Source: Dolomedes plantarius
Taxonomy: Eukaryota; Arthropoda; Arachnida; Araneae; Dolomedidae
Reading direction: 5' to 3'
Assembly: GCA_907164885.2 (NCBI GenBank)
Contig: OU015492.1
Coordinates: forward strand, 191,570,539-191,634,538
Length of the DNA: 64,000 nucleotides
Shown here: positions 11,486 to 23,999 of the stretch, in pieces
How positions within the stretch are numbered: the first letter of the stretch is position 1
Layout of the letters: each line of letters begins with the position of its first letter
Program-made: the position numbers and the translations under genes
The notes under the pieces: model-generated
What the model was told of the DNA's origin: nothing
Seen by the model: only the letters and a program-made list of their open reading frames with translations
Database searches by the model: none

Positions 11486-13816
11486 AAACTACAGAAAGGA
11501 TATTTTATTTTGGTTCTTTGAAACACCCTTGAAAAGTGGTGTTGTTATTGTAACAAGAGATGTTCGCATAGTATAAAAAAGATATTCTTATCTGTGTATA
11601 GAACCCTTTTAATGCATATTGGATAATAAGCATACTTTTCAAATTTTTATCTACAAACTATTTAATTTTATGTAACAAATTCTTTCTGATAAAACAAGCA
11701 AGATCCCATGATAAATAGGAAGTTTAAATGCCCATTCTTTACGGTCACATATAATTAATTGGATGAATCGAATTAAATACAAAATATAAGGAACATAACC
11801 AAAAACGCAATAGATACGGAGTGGTGCTTAAATGTATTCATTTCCAAGTAATTTCACTTTCAGACTAAAAAAAATTGGCAACACTCCTAATGTTGAAAAA
11901 TATTCTGTATCATTTCATCATGTTTATAATAATGATATTTGGTCAAGTTATTTCTTGAAATATGAAAAAATTTCTATGTAGTCCAACCTGTTTGCACAAA
12001 TTTGAAGTAGACGGTAAAAAATACCGTAAAATGTGTATAGTAATTTAGTTGCAAGAGGAAACATGACATAAATGAAAATCATTTCATAATTTTAATTAAA
12101 GTCTGGTCTGAGGGTACCCTTTTCCTTAGATATTAGTTTAAAAATATGTTGGAAAACATTTTATCTCTCATTTCTTAAAATAGATTTTCAAAATTCTCTC
12201 TTCCCATCAAGGAATAATTGCTTCGTTACAACAGATTTTATATATTCCCATATGTATGATTGAATGTGTATCTGAGTTTATTCGAAATTATGAAATTAAT
12301 TACCAGACTATTTCATAGAAATATTCTCTTGTTTTACGATTCTATTTATATATTAGATATTTTTGTTTCTGAGTAATTTTTTATTAGATTATAATGAATT
12401 AAAAGCAACTAAAACTTATTATATTAAATATTTTTCTGTAATGGAAGGAATTATTACTGAATTCTCCCTGATAATCCAATCATAACATGTTTAAGATCCA
12501 CTGCGGCATATAAAGAATAATGATGATGTAAATTCTCGTTGTAATAACATATTTTTTACTGCGCAATTGTTTCTGTATCAAGGTTGACAAAAATTACATA
12601 GAAGGATAATTTAGAAAATGATATAGAAGTTGCTCTTGAAAGGATTTAAAATTAAAATTTGGTTCATTTCTTAAAATAGCAGCAAAGAATCGATCGGAAA
12701 ATTCTTTAATTCTAAATATAGTCCCCTAACCATATTTTTCTACTTCCTGTTCATATACATTTTAGGCAAACGTTTACAATTTCTTACTTTTTGTAATGAA
12801 TATTTTCAAATTTTTGACTTTTTATAAATAATTTAAGAGAGAATTAAACGACATGTATTTCCTGAAAGTAGCTATTAGCATCCGTAAATAGCGGTTGAGG
12901 TAATTGAAATGAGATTCATTATATTAACTTCAAACAATAAAATCCATCCAAAACAAATGATTGATAATATGTATAAGCAATGCTTTGTTCTCTTTACATA
13001 AATGACTGGATTATTTTTAACATTTAAAGAGGAAATTTCATTGCTTGAGATCGCCAAACAATTAAGGTTTTAATAAAATCAGGCTCTCAACCTTAAAATG
13101 ATATTTATCTCTACTTGTTTAAAAGTATTTCCAGCTTAATTTATTAATTTCCTACCACTGTTATAAATTTGGCTTAATACTTTTGTATTGCTTAACAGTT
13201 CCATAAAGTGATATAAAATGTGACTTTTGAATCTTTATTTCTATAAAAAACATTAGTAAGGAGTTACTTCATATATTTTAAAAACAAATTGATGGGATAT
13301 GTTTTTGCAATACAAAATTTCTCACAAATAAACTGAAGAAAATACCTTAGACAGAAGGAATAAATTTAATGATTTAGATATGTGGATCTGGAAACTTACT
13401 CAGTGCTTGGGGATGTAAGACCACATCAATATTGAAGTACTTTTATATCACAGAGCATAAAGTAAAATCATGTCATCAATCACAAATTTTGTGCTATGAT
13501 TAGGATTAAAATATATATTCACTACTGTATATTCTTGGAAAGCCAAGTGAAAATCAATTGTGGTAGGGTCTATTTTAGAAATATCTAGACAAAGAAATAT
13601 TAGGTTTGTTGAAAAATCCTATTTCGCCTAGAATAGTGGAAAATTTTGAAGAAAAAAATTAAAAGCCTTATTTTTTATTGAGCCACAATGTTTTTTAAAT
13701 AACGTTATCTGAGCAACATTCAGGTGAGAGTATTCTGAGTAAAATGACATCACCTTCTCACAAAAACTTCACCTTGTCCACATTCTCACGAGTTTCCCTA
13801 CATATGATAAATATGC
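11486..13816. other. AT-rich DNA, nothing recognised
   Basis: One 60-codon minus-strand frame at 12875-13057 has no recognisable feature. I see no repeats or coding signal. Confidence 0.5.
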
Positions 13817-15597
13817 AACAGGAACACGAATATTTAAATCTCTTTTTAAAAAGATACAAATTATAATTTTTGTCTACTTTATTTCATATTCTTTGAATAA
13901 TGGAGCCTGGATTACCTGGATTATAATTTGTTCTAAAACAGTTAAAGTTAATCAAATCAAAAGGGAGATTTCTGATACTTTTTTGTGTAAAGTTCTTATT
14001 ATTCCTGGTATTATGCGAATGAATGTTTGACTAAGAGGATCGTGTTTCTAAAAAACGTTACGTGACTCATCAGTAACTCTTAACCTCTATCAATATTGAT
14101 GCCTTTTTCCTCTATCAATATTGGCTATCTATATTGATGCCAACAGGAACACAAATATTTAAATATCTTCTTATAAAGATAAAATTGATAATAAAGGCAC
14201 TTTTCATAAAGATTCAGATTTTACAATTATAATTTTTGTCTACTTTATTTCATATTCTTTGAATATTGGAGCCTGGATTACCTGGATTATAATTTGTTCT
14301 AAAACAGTTAAAGTTAATAAAATCAAAAGGGAGATTTCTGATACTTTTTTGTGTAAATTTCTTATTATTCCTGGTATTATGCGAATGAACGTTTGACTAA
14401 GAGGATCGTGTTTCTAAAAAACGTTACGTGACTCATCAGTAACTCTTATCCTCTATCAATATTGATACCTTTTTCCTCTATCAATATTGGCTATCTATAT
14501 TGATACCAACAGGAAGACAAATATTTAAATATCTTCTTATAAAGATAAAATTGATAATAAAGACACTTTTCATAAAGATACAGATTTTTCAATTATAATT
14601 TTTGTCTACTTTATTTCATATTCTTTGAACACTGGAGCCTGGATTACCTGCATTACAATTTGTTCTAAACTAGTTAAAGTTAATGTAATCTAAAAGGAAA
14701 TTTTTTATACGTTATTCTGTGTAAAGTTATTATTATTCTTGGTATGCTGCAAATGAATTTCTGACTAAGAGGATCGTGTTTCTAAAAAACGGTACGTGAC
14801 TCATCAATAACTCTTATCCTCTATCAATATTGATGCCTTTTTCCTCTATCAATATTGGCTATGAATATTGATTCCAACAGGAACACAAATATTTAAATCT
14901 CTTTTTATAAAGATAGAAATGATAATAAAGGTACTTTTTATAAAAATACAGATTTTATAAAGATTCAATTATAATTTTGATCTACTTTAAATCATATTTT
15001 TTGAATATTGGAGCCTGGATTGCCTGGACTACAATTTGTTCTAAAACAGTTAAAGTTAATCAAATCAAAAGGGAGATTTTTTGATACGTTTTTCTGTGTA
15101 AAGTTCTTATTATTCCTGATATTCTGTGAATGAATGTTTGACTAAGAGGATCGTGTTTCTAAAAAACGTTACGTAACTCATCAATAACTCTTATCCTCTA
15201 TCAATATTGATGCATTTTTGCTCTATCAATATTGGCTATGAATATTGATTCCAACAGGTACACAAATATTTAAATCTGTTTTTATAAATATAGAAATGAT
15301 AATAAAGATACTTTTTATAAAAATACAGATTTTATAAAGATACAATTATAATTTTAATCTACTTTATTTCATATTCTTTGAATAGTGGAGCCTGGATTAC
15401 CTGGATTATAATTTGTTCTAAAACAGTTAAAGTTAATCAAATCAAAAGGGAGATTTCTGATACGTTTTTCTGTGTAAAGTTCTTATTATTCCTGGTATTC
15501 TGTGAATGAATGTTTGACTAAGAGGATCGTGTTTTTCTAAAAAACGTTACGTGACTCATCAATAACTCTTATCCTCTATCATTGTTGATGCCTTTTT
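13817..15597 (+). repeat. Tandem array, about five units of 366-386 bp
   Basis: The marker 'CTAAGAGGATCGTGTTTCT' recurs at 14031, 14397, 14764, 15142 and 15528, giving periods of 366, 367, 378 and 386. Units also share 'GGAGCCTGGATTACCTGGA' and two copies of 'CTCTATCAATATTG' about 30 bp apart, containing the palindrome ATCAATATTGAT. The later units are longer because of small insertions. There are no long open frames. This is a short satellite-like array of unknown family. Confidence 0.9.
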
Positions 15598-16306
15598 ACT
15601 GAAGTGTAGATTTTACGATGGCACTTTGCAAGATGAGGACACTGCACCGAAAGTCTATCTCGGAATAAAAAAATTTCATGATTTACTATCCTTAAAAGGA
15701 AGTTTCAAAGATTTCTGGCAAGATATCTCAGTGAAATTTTGTAGAGCGTCTCACTATTCCATTTTCAATAAACCGTGTCTAGAATTTTAGATTCAGAGGT
15801 AAAATTACGAATATATTCTCGCTCAGGTGAAATTACCTTGAAATATGTTTGAGTGGAAAAAAGTTTTTTCTCCCCTATAAAGTACCAAAAATTTTATATC
15901 CTTAAGATAAATTATATTGAAGCCTCTCTTAGGCAATAAAATCGTGACAACAGGTATATTCAATCAACGGATGTATGAAAAACTAAGCATTCTGTATGTT
16001 AAAAATTTATTTTTTAAAAATAATATTTCATAGGTTTTGAGCATTATTTATGAGTGTAATGATATATCAATAAAGACATAATTGATAAAAAAAATCTGCA
16101 GATTGTGTCTATAAATAAATTTAAAAATATATGTCCCGGAACCTCTTAAAACCTTTCCTCTTTTGAATGACTCCCATCTCCTCTCAAGGTATTCAGAGTC
16201 AAAACTTAACCCTACGTAAATGTATTGTCTCAAGCGTGAATATTTATCTCTTTTTATTTCTAATAATTTGAATTTTTTCTAATATTTCCTTCTAATATTT
16301 CCACAC
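15598..16306. other. Nothing recognised after the tandem array
   Basis: Ordinary AT-rich DNA with a chance 61-codon minus-strand frame at 16048-16233. Confidence 0.5.
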
Positions 16307-16310
16307 TTAA

Positions 16311-17500
16311 GGGAATGCTGGACATTACAGAGCGATTTTTGAAATTTTTTCCTTAGAGATATGAATTTTTGCATATATATTCATTAAAGTATAATTACAT
16401 CAAACACCTTATAAAATTTTATAAGTTTTGAAAAAAATTATATTTAAAAAATTGAAATTTTTATTATGTTTTTAAAATGCTCCTTGCTATCCAATATTTA
16501 ATTTCCCCCCTTAATTTTGCATTTATATTGCTAATAAATACATTTTGTACAGAGTTATGTATCATTTTGTGCTTTCCTTCAATAGGTAATTTTTAGAAAA
16601 TATTTGAATGCTTATACTCTGAATTTTCGTGAAATTTTCGTACTTTTCTAAACTTAAGTTTTGATAACCTGAATGATGTCGAAACCTGAAATGGATATAT
16701 AACTTTATTGTAATGTATCATAAAAGTTGTAAGGTATACACAAGATTCGATTCTCAAGAATCGAACCTTTGAGTGAATGAATTAAAGAAGCTGCTTGAGA
16801 TATGCTAATTTCGGCATACGCGCTTGGTATAAATACCAAGCAGCTTGATTAATACGAAGAGGTTGAAGAAGGTGTTGTTAAAGTTGATAGATAAGCGCAA
16901 GGGAGCTACGAGGAAAGCAGCTCCAGGTGCTATCCTGCGCCAGTGCTTAGGGGGACCAAAGTTTACGTGGCAGTACTGCTGGTTTGACTCTCTGATGGTT
17001 TGTGAGTATTTGCAATGTATATTTTGATTGAATGATAATATATATTCCGTACAAGTAGTACGTACGCTTATTGCTGTAAAAGCAAATTCTATATGTGCAA
17101 CGAATTCAATAAACATTGTTTCATGTATAAACTGTGTGTGTATCAAATTCATTTAGAGTGCCACTTCAACTTATATACACCCAAGTCTGGGTAGAAGTAG
17201 CAATTCTCTACAGAGTCTTTATCATAAATTCTATAAAATTTCGTCAAAAATTATGACGCAAGGAGCATTTCAAAGACTTGCAAATCTGGAAATTACTCAT
17301 TTTGTGAAAGAGCCATTTAAAATATTTTTTTTCACCTACCTTTAAATATTTACTTTTCTAAAACCACTCATTTTACTTTTCATTTCATATTTAAAATGCA
17401 TTTTATTCCAATATTTACATATTTTTTAAATATTAATACACCCCCATAAAAATTCCAATTTTTGTTCGATTTTTTGGTAATTTGAAAGTCCACCATCCCC
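16311..17500. mobile_element. TTAA-flanked MITE, GGGG-ended family, copy 2, interrupted
   Basis: TTAA lies at 16307-16310 and 17501-17504. The left end 'GGGAATGCTGGAC' pairs with the complement of the right end 'GTCCACCATCCCC'. The total of 1190 bp is longer than its siblings (689-781 bp). The excess is explained by an LTR-like block at about 16774-17151. Removing that block leaves about 0.8 kb, in line with the family. Confidence 0.75.
16774..17151 (+). mobile_element. Candidate solo LTR nested in the MITE
   Basis: The block is compositionally unlike its AT-rich host. It starts TG and ends CA. It has a TATA-like motif within the palindrome 'CTTGGTATAAATACCAAG' and a downstream 'AATAAA'. The flanks TTGAG and TTTAG differ at one position. 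Another reading gives perfect GAGTG repeats a few bases away, so the exact ends are uncertain. Overlapping 115- and 60-codon open frames show no family motif. Confidence 0.4.
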
Positions 17501-17560
17501 TTAATAAGAGTTATGAATTTTCAACCCTCCTTTAACGTCTCCATAACTTTTTTTTTGCAG

Positions 17561-18045
17561 AATCTGCAGCGAGAATCCCGCCAAACCTGGAATCTCTAGC
17601 TCCTCACCGCGCCAAAAGTGGTGATTCCCAGCATGATGCCAATCAATACGCCCAATAGGAACAGTGGCGCCTTGCTCCTTTTGCCCCCTTTATTTCAGAC
17701 GTTGCGATGTAACAGAGAAGACTGGAGGGAGAGGATAGAATATCCCCCATAGTTCCTGATTCCTGTAACCCACTTAAGATGATCCTCCTGTGAGTGAATG
17801 TCGTGAGACGGCACTTGGGAAAGCCCTGGTGTAGGATTATAGGCATCTCCAGAGTTCAGTAATGGACTTATTTCAGACTTGGGTTTTACGCGGGGGTTTA
17901 ACCCTTAAACAATGGAAACGTCCGTCATGCATAATCCATCAAAGGACAAGCATAAATATCGCCAAGAGAGTCATTCGATATATTCATAATGAATATAAAT
18001 CGTGAAAGTAACATAAGAATGAAAAATAAAATTTAATTTATTAAT
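17561..18045 (+). other. Candidate 3'-terminal host exon with 3' UTR (weak)
   Basis: A strong acceptor-like sequence ('TTTTTTTTTGCAG', ending 17560) leads into DNA clearly richer in GC than the surroundings. In the third frame it reads about 31 codons (S-A-A-R-I-P-P-N-L-E...) to a stop near 17660. An AATAAA lies near 18025. A last coding exon plus 3' UTR would look like this, but I recognise no protein and see no partner exon. It could equally be unrelated GC-rich DNA. Confidence 0.25.
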
Positions 18046-18669
18046 GAAAATTTAAAACAGAATATGGATTAAAGTGGAAAAAAAGAAAAACCTCGTAAAT
18101 ACAGATATCACTGTGAAAGAATTTCCTCCGTATCCTTTTAAATACATTTAAGTGAGAACAACTTTTCTGAAAAGTTCTGAGATATTTCACTGTGCAAATT
18201 ATTGGAATTAAACTTTGCCACTTCAAAAAAATGTACATACTCATGACATTGACACTGCTATTTTAAAGGACATTTTAGCTATAAGTCATTGACTTCTATT
18301 TATCCAATATACTTAACCTGCATTTTTCCTATTATCAACTATCATTGCCATATTTCGATGTATTTATTCTGAAATCCGTACACGAAGATTGAAATATTTC
18401 ATTCTTCATTTAAATTTCTAAATTTATGATACAGTATAAATTTTAAAGACATTTGAAGCCAAATAAAAAAAATGTAAAGAATATAAAATGCTTTATAAGC
18501 TAAAACTTTTACTTAAATGGGTACTCCGTCTTTTTTCCTCTCTTTATAATCAAATATGTTTAAGGTGATTTTCATTTTAAAACTATTGAAAATGTAAGGC
18601 AGCCTTATATAGATTAGATTGAATGCACTGGACAAAAGTAGAATTTAATTTTTTTTTTACAATTTAGTT

Positions 18670-19240
18670 CAGTGGTAGTCAACCTGGGATCTACTGCCTA
18701 CTAATGGGCATTCCAGCTTTCATGGTAGGCGGTAGGGGTTTTGTTCGATACTGAAGCACTTTCTCTTTTTTTTTAATTTAATTCACTTTTTAAAAACATT
18801 GAAATGGAAATTTTTTAAAGTATTGTTTAAAAAAATTCATAGCATTTTTTAAAAACTTGTTCATTAGGTTTTCATAAAATTCCTTAATGTTTATATTTTA
18901 TAACGAGTCACAAATTAAAATGCAAAATAATGTAGTTCTACTACGAAGTTTCGGGTTAGATACGTCATCATTTTGAAGCTGCGCCATCGCGAATGATATA
19001 GAAGCGGAGCATCCCAGGGGCGCTGCGATTAGTCAGTACGCAGTTAGATTTGTGAGGTTAAGCACGTGCCTGGAGCTTCAAGCAAAATATTATGAGCCCT
19101 TGTCTCAAAAGAAGAAATACGCTCATGGCTATATGCCAGAGTATCTGAAGATGGTTTCATAGAATATGTTTTAAATAAACACCATCACATGTGTTTATTG
19201 TGTCATAAAACATTATCCAATGAGGCAAGGAAATTATAGT
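18670..19240 (+). mobile_element. 5' part of a hAT-type transposon with BED-like coding fragment
   Basis: From 'CAGTGGTAGTCAACC' a hAT-like terminal region leads into a coding remnant at about 19090-19240. In two shifted frames I read 'SQKKKYAHGYMPEYL', then 'EDGFIEYV' and 'MCLLCHKTLSNEARKL'. The last string fits the CxxC part and following residues of the BED zinc finger at the N-terminus of ZBED-like hAT transposases. The catalytic domain and 3' end are missing. The frameshift and an in-frame stop show that it is dead. Confidence 0.6.
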
Positions 19241-21651
19241 TAATTATGAAATCAATACTATGATGTAATTTGAAACAAAATGTGTAAATACTCAATAGCT
19301 TATTCTTATAGTTAGATCTGCAACGCATTTTAATCCTCTAATTACTAAGCTAAACAGAAAATTATGTTGAATAAAAAATAATTTTTAAAAAATGGAAGAT
19401 TAAGAAATCCAGTTTAACAGCTTTATGGGTATAGTAGTGAAATTTTTAGCGAGTAATTCTTTAAACACCTGATTAAAGCTTTATTAAATGAAAGACGTAA
19501 AGAACAGAACATGGATATATACTAGTTGCAACGAGATATCCTAAATCACATACACTTATATATGCCATACCTATTTTCTTTTAACATTTTACATATTTGA
19601 ATGTGCGTGCTTTCCTTCATGCATTATGTGTGTATGATCCTTCACAGATCACTGTAGAGTTTTTATTTCATCTTTTTTCCCTTTTTATATTACATATACG
19701 GCCTTGCGTATATAAAATATATAATTTTTATGCGATTCCGCTTCAAATATTACACGTATTTGTCACATTAAATTTAAAAAAAAATATGATTAATATATAA
19801 CTTTTACTCAGAAAATGGGCAATGTAGCAAAGTACATTATTTTTTTATCTTTTATTTATTATTTGTTTTTGAGTGGGGGGGGGTCTATTTTCTTTGCACA
19901 GAGAGCCCAGGTATGTGTTTAAAATAGTAGATTTACAAAGCTTTAGTTTCAAAAGAGAGAAAAAAGTTGTTTTTTATCAATCAGAATATTAGTGCTAGGA
20001 AACTAGTTTTACAGGTATGTTGAATTCCAAAGTTGCAACATGTTTTATCGCTTTAAATTCTTTATTTTATGTCCCTGCATGCCTTCTTTGGTTCTTTCTC
20101 AGCAATGTATTTAAAATGCAGCTGTCCAACTTTTATCATTTCGTGTATTATAAATTGAAATGCATAATTAATCTATGTAAAATTATGCATTTCAAAGTAA
20201 ATTTGAATTGTTGCAATTTTGATGCTATAAGACTTAACAGTTCTTGGATTTTCGGTGTAGGTGGATTATTACAAAACGTAAAAAAAAAAAAATCCCAAAT
20301 ATGAAAATAATTAAAACGTAAAGCTGTTATTTTCATTTATGTGCGATTTTGTTATTTAGATCAAAATAAATTTATTGACATATATTGTTTATTTTCGTGT
20401 ATTTCAAACATTTTTAGGCTTTATAATTTTTTTTTAATTTCAAATATTTTATTTTCCCAGAATAATCGGGATTAGTTTATTTTTTTGCAATATATATTAA
20501 AAAAAATAAAATTAAAAATAAAAATAAAAATCTAAAACAATTTATCAACAATTCAAAAATCATTGTTTTAATTATTTCATGTTTCGCATGCTATATTTTC
20601 ATGTTATATTTTCATACGTATATAAACGTATGTTTGAAAATGACTGTCTGGCTTTTATAATGTAACCACAGTTTAAATATACGTAATCTTCATATATTTA
20701 TAAAATAAAAATAAACATTATTCTAATTTAATAGTGGATATGATCACATTGTTTCCTGAATGGAAACTGTAAAGTAGATAAAAATAAAAACCAAGAAAAT
20801 AATTTTAAGAAGATTTTAAATGACTATTAATTTTTTTATGTAGAAAAACGGTTCTTTCCAATATCTACTAGTTACATTGGAAGTATTACGTTACTCAATT
20901 TCCCTTCACCTAATCAATAAAAGCAATACTTCCTATGGCTTTATTAAAAACATCATGTAGACGACCATTAACAAGTACTTTCGAAGTACAAAATCTTGCG
21001 TTTTTGTTTATTCAATAATGCTTCATGGTTTTTTTTAAAAACATTGCTACATTAATACATTTATTTTTATCCAAAGTTTTAACCAACACAATTTCAGATG
21101 TGAAATCCTAATTAAATATGATAATGACGTATTATGTCAATGATTGATGAACTCAAAAGAAAAATTAAAAAGCATATATATATGTAAATATAAATAGGGA
21201 TTTGCATTGCATTTCTCAAAAATCATTATATATTTAGGAAAAGGAATTTTATATTTTGTTCTCAGAACCCGTACGTTTCAGGAATCTGAGATTTTATTTA
21301 CGGAAGGACTTTCCGAATTCTCCCCACGAACGCAGGAAACCGGTTATTAAAGAATAAAAATAGTTAATTTATTTTGGCAGATATCAGCTTTTTTAACTCG
21401 TCTAGCGACATTTTCCTCACTGTGCATGAATATTTGAAGTTTCCTGTTACAGAAAAAATATTTCTTTCTATTTTCGGAAAGGATAAATCTAGACGGAAAA
21501 CGCGTAAATCTTGAGAACAAGAAGTTCAACAACTGACATAAACTCTTTGTAAAATGTTTGGCAATTTGCCGCCTAAAATGTAATTTAACATCTTTTCATA
21601 AGGAAAAATTCCTTGCAGTAGCCTGAGGAAAAGACAAAGTTTAAGATTGTA
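19241..21651. other. AT-rich DNA, nothing recognised
   Basis: Short open frames (67-95 codons) occur at 19597, 20017 and elsewhere, but all are AT-rich and featureless. A G-run lies near 19877. A small imperfect hairpin ('TTGAAATGCATAATTA' with its partner 'ATTATGCATTTCAA') is at about 20155-20196. Confidence 0.5.
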
Positions 21652-21940
21652 TGTTGGTGTCATCTTTAAGAAGAAAACAACTTTGACTTCAGCGCCAGCG
21701 GATTTGTGAAATTTGAAAAGCCACGCCTTCGGCACGTGCAAAGACTATATATATACCACACGCTATAGCTCCCCTGCAGAACAGCAAAGGAGCTAGCCTT
21801 TGCTATTATCATGTAATTCGTCTGCATTGTTATCTTGTAAATAAATGGATTGATTTGGATGAAACGTCGTTTGAAGTTTTGTTTGTTGACGTATCTATAA
21901 ATTGATGTTTGAAATAGTATATTTAGAAGTCGTCGTGACA
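21652..21940 (+). repeat. BEL/Pao 5' LTR
   Basis: It begins 'TGTTGGTGTCATC' and ends 'GTCGTCGTGACA' (TG...CA). It contains 'GACTATATATATACC' as a TATA-like element and pairs with the LTR at 28577-28866. Short predicted minus-strand frames here are incidental. Confidence 0.9.
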
Positions 21941-22195
21941 GGTTGGGGCCCATACCCGGTCGATACCCGGAACTGAAGCTTTAGATGATCAGGTATGAAC
22001 TGGAAACTTTTGATTTGAGTCTAGCGTTTGAACTTGTTCTGAAAATGGCTGAATCGAACGTGAACAAAAAGTGTTTGAATAAGGTATGAATTGGAAAAGT
22101 CTTGATTTGGATCTGTACTGTACCTGAACTTGTTCTAAAAGTTTGTGTTCTGCAAAATGGCAGAAAAGAGATGAAGAAGAAAAATCATTAGACAA
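21941..22195 (+). other. BEL/Pao leader with possible primer-binding site and internal duplication
   Basis: The primer-binding-site candidate begins at TGG near 21944, directly after the LTR. Two diverged copies of 'GGTATGAAyTGGAAA...GAACTTGTTCT' (about 21990-22050 and 22083-22140) form a short direct duplication before the gag region. Confidence 0.5.
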
Positions 22196-23420
22196 TTGAC
22201 GACCAAACTTTCTAAAGTCGAGGTGGAAATAGAAATGGAAGATTGAGACGAAAAATATGACAAATTATCAGAATTTTTGCAGCAGTTAATTGAGAAAAAA
22301 GAAAATCTTCCGAGTCTTCACTCCAAAGCAGAAAAAAGCCTAACTGGGGAAGAGCTTGAAACTGAAATCGAGGTTTCAGAGGATTTCAGAGGACCGGGAA
22401 AAATAACAAAATGAAGGACTAAAGTTGACAAATGTTTAAAATCAAAAACGGGTAGTTCTAATCTCGGGAATGAAATTAACAGACAAGTTAATGGGAAAGT
22501 CCTGGAAATTCGTAAACCAGTAGGGTTTGGGAATAATGTGCGACTGCCAAAATTACAATTGAAAGCAACTGGAGGGTAAATATTATCATGGAACGATTGG
22601 TGTGGTTACTTTGAAGGGGTGATACACAAATAAGAAACATTGTTGCCAGTAGAAAAGTGTTGCTGTTTGAAAGGGTATCTTCTTGGGGAGACATTTACGG
22701 CTATCAGTGGGTTTTCTAATGCCGCAGAAAATTAAGAAGCAGTGGTAGATTTGTTGAAGACTAGGCTTGGGAGAACTGATCTTCTTATTAGCACGCATAT
22801 GACTAGATTATTGAATTTAGAACCCCTGAATAACAGTCATCCCAAGGCACTAAGAAAGTTGTACGACAGAGTTGTAGTAGAGGTGCATAATTTGAACAGT
22901 TTAAACATCACTTCAGGGGCGTATGGGTGTTTGCTTGCTTCTGTAGTTTTGAAATTATTGCCCGAAGAGATAGCTTTTTTGTTTAACAAATTTCGAAAGT
23001 CAAAACATAAAATCGACATTGACGGGTTAATCGAATTCCTGCGAAGAGCTTGAGAGCAGAGAAGCAACGTGTCTGATAACTATCGTACACTATAATCAGC
23101 AACATTACGTACAGCCTGAACATTTTAGATTCAAAGAAAGTGAAATTCCTCGTTTAAGAAACAAAATCAAAAAATTCATTCCGGCTGCTACTAACTTGGT
23201 CACTAATAGTACCATTTGTGGGTGTGTATTTTGTTCCAAAAATCATGAAAGCGATAATTACAATAAACATTCGATACACGAGAAGAGAGATAAATTGAAA
23301 ATTAATAACCATTGCTATAATTTTTTTAAACGGGGTCATTTTGTGAATGTATGTTGATCTAAAACTTCTTGTGGAAAATGCGGTTCTCGAAATCATAGAG
23401 CGTCAATTTGTAAGCAGTCC
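22196..23420 (+). pseudogene. BEL/Pao gag-like region with CCHC knuckles (broken)
   Basis: From about 22547 the frames read a DUF1759-like segment: 'LPKLQLKATGG', then a W-N-D-W-C-G-Y-F block, 'KGYLLGETFTAISGFSNA' and 'AVVDLLKTRLGRTDLLIS'. The largest intact piece is 103 codons at 22742-23053. At 23370-23411 there is a perfect CCHC knuckle (C-X2-C-X4-H-X4-C). The knuckle before it has lost its second cysteine (C-Y-N-F) and runs into a stop. The family gag protein binds and packages the element's RNA. Multiple stops and frameshifts make this copy non-functional. Confidence 0.85.
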
Positions 23421-23479
23421 ACCACAAACGAAACCCCTCACGAAACGCTTGTGTCGTCTGTGTCAGACACCACAAATAT

Positions 23480-23780
23480 TGTAATGTTGCAAACATGTAT
23501 TGCACACGTAAAGTCTAACCGTAAGGCCAATTATAATATCACAGTTTTGGTTGATGGGGGGGGGAGTGAAAGAATTTTTTTATTAATATGAGTGGCTGAT
23601 GAGTTAAAACTGCCTGTGGTTCAAAATGAAAGTCTGTTACTGTAGTCATTTGGCAATAAGGTCCCCAAAAAACTCTGTATGACGTTGTTCGTATTAGCCT
23701 TCAAAATGTTAGATATCCTCACATGGAATAGACAACTGAATTTTTAGTGACAAATAAAATTATTGGAGCACATGTTAATT
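23480..23780 (+). pseudogene. BEL/Pao aspartic protease region (DUF1758-like, broken)
   Basis: A frame reads 'NYNITVLVDGGGSERIFL' followed by a stop and 'VADELKLPVVQNESL'. In BEL/Pao the protease active site sits in a motif of the form ALLDSGSQ.SFI, so the Asp in V-D-G-G-G is the likely catalytic residue. The run of nine G at this site may be a slippage product. The enzyme would cleave the polyprotein. This copy cannot make it. Confidence 0.75.
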
Positions 23781-23999
23781 ATCCTGGAAAAGATCTCTAG
23801 CCTTTGCAGAAATAAAAGGGAATAGAATTGTTTAACCCAGTCTCGAATCGAGTCGCGGTTCTTTTGGGGGCCGATTGAATGTGGAAAATAGTTTGTACAA
23901 ATCAGATAACTCCAATTGACAAACAGCTAGTGGCAATAGAAACAGTGATTAATTGGACACTTCTTCGTAAGTTGAATCACTTGCGTCCGAAAGCAGAGG

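Noticed and set aside
13817..15597. CRISPR-like array
   Set aside because: The repeating unit is 366-386 bp with no short repeat/spacer pattern, and the window is eukaryotic.
16805..17152. 115-codon minus-strand open frame
   Set aside because: It lies wholly within the LTR-like block and has no recognisable domain.
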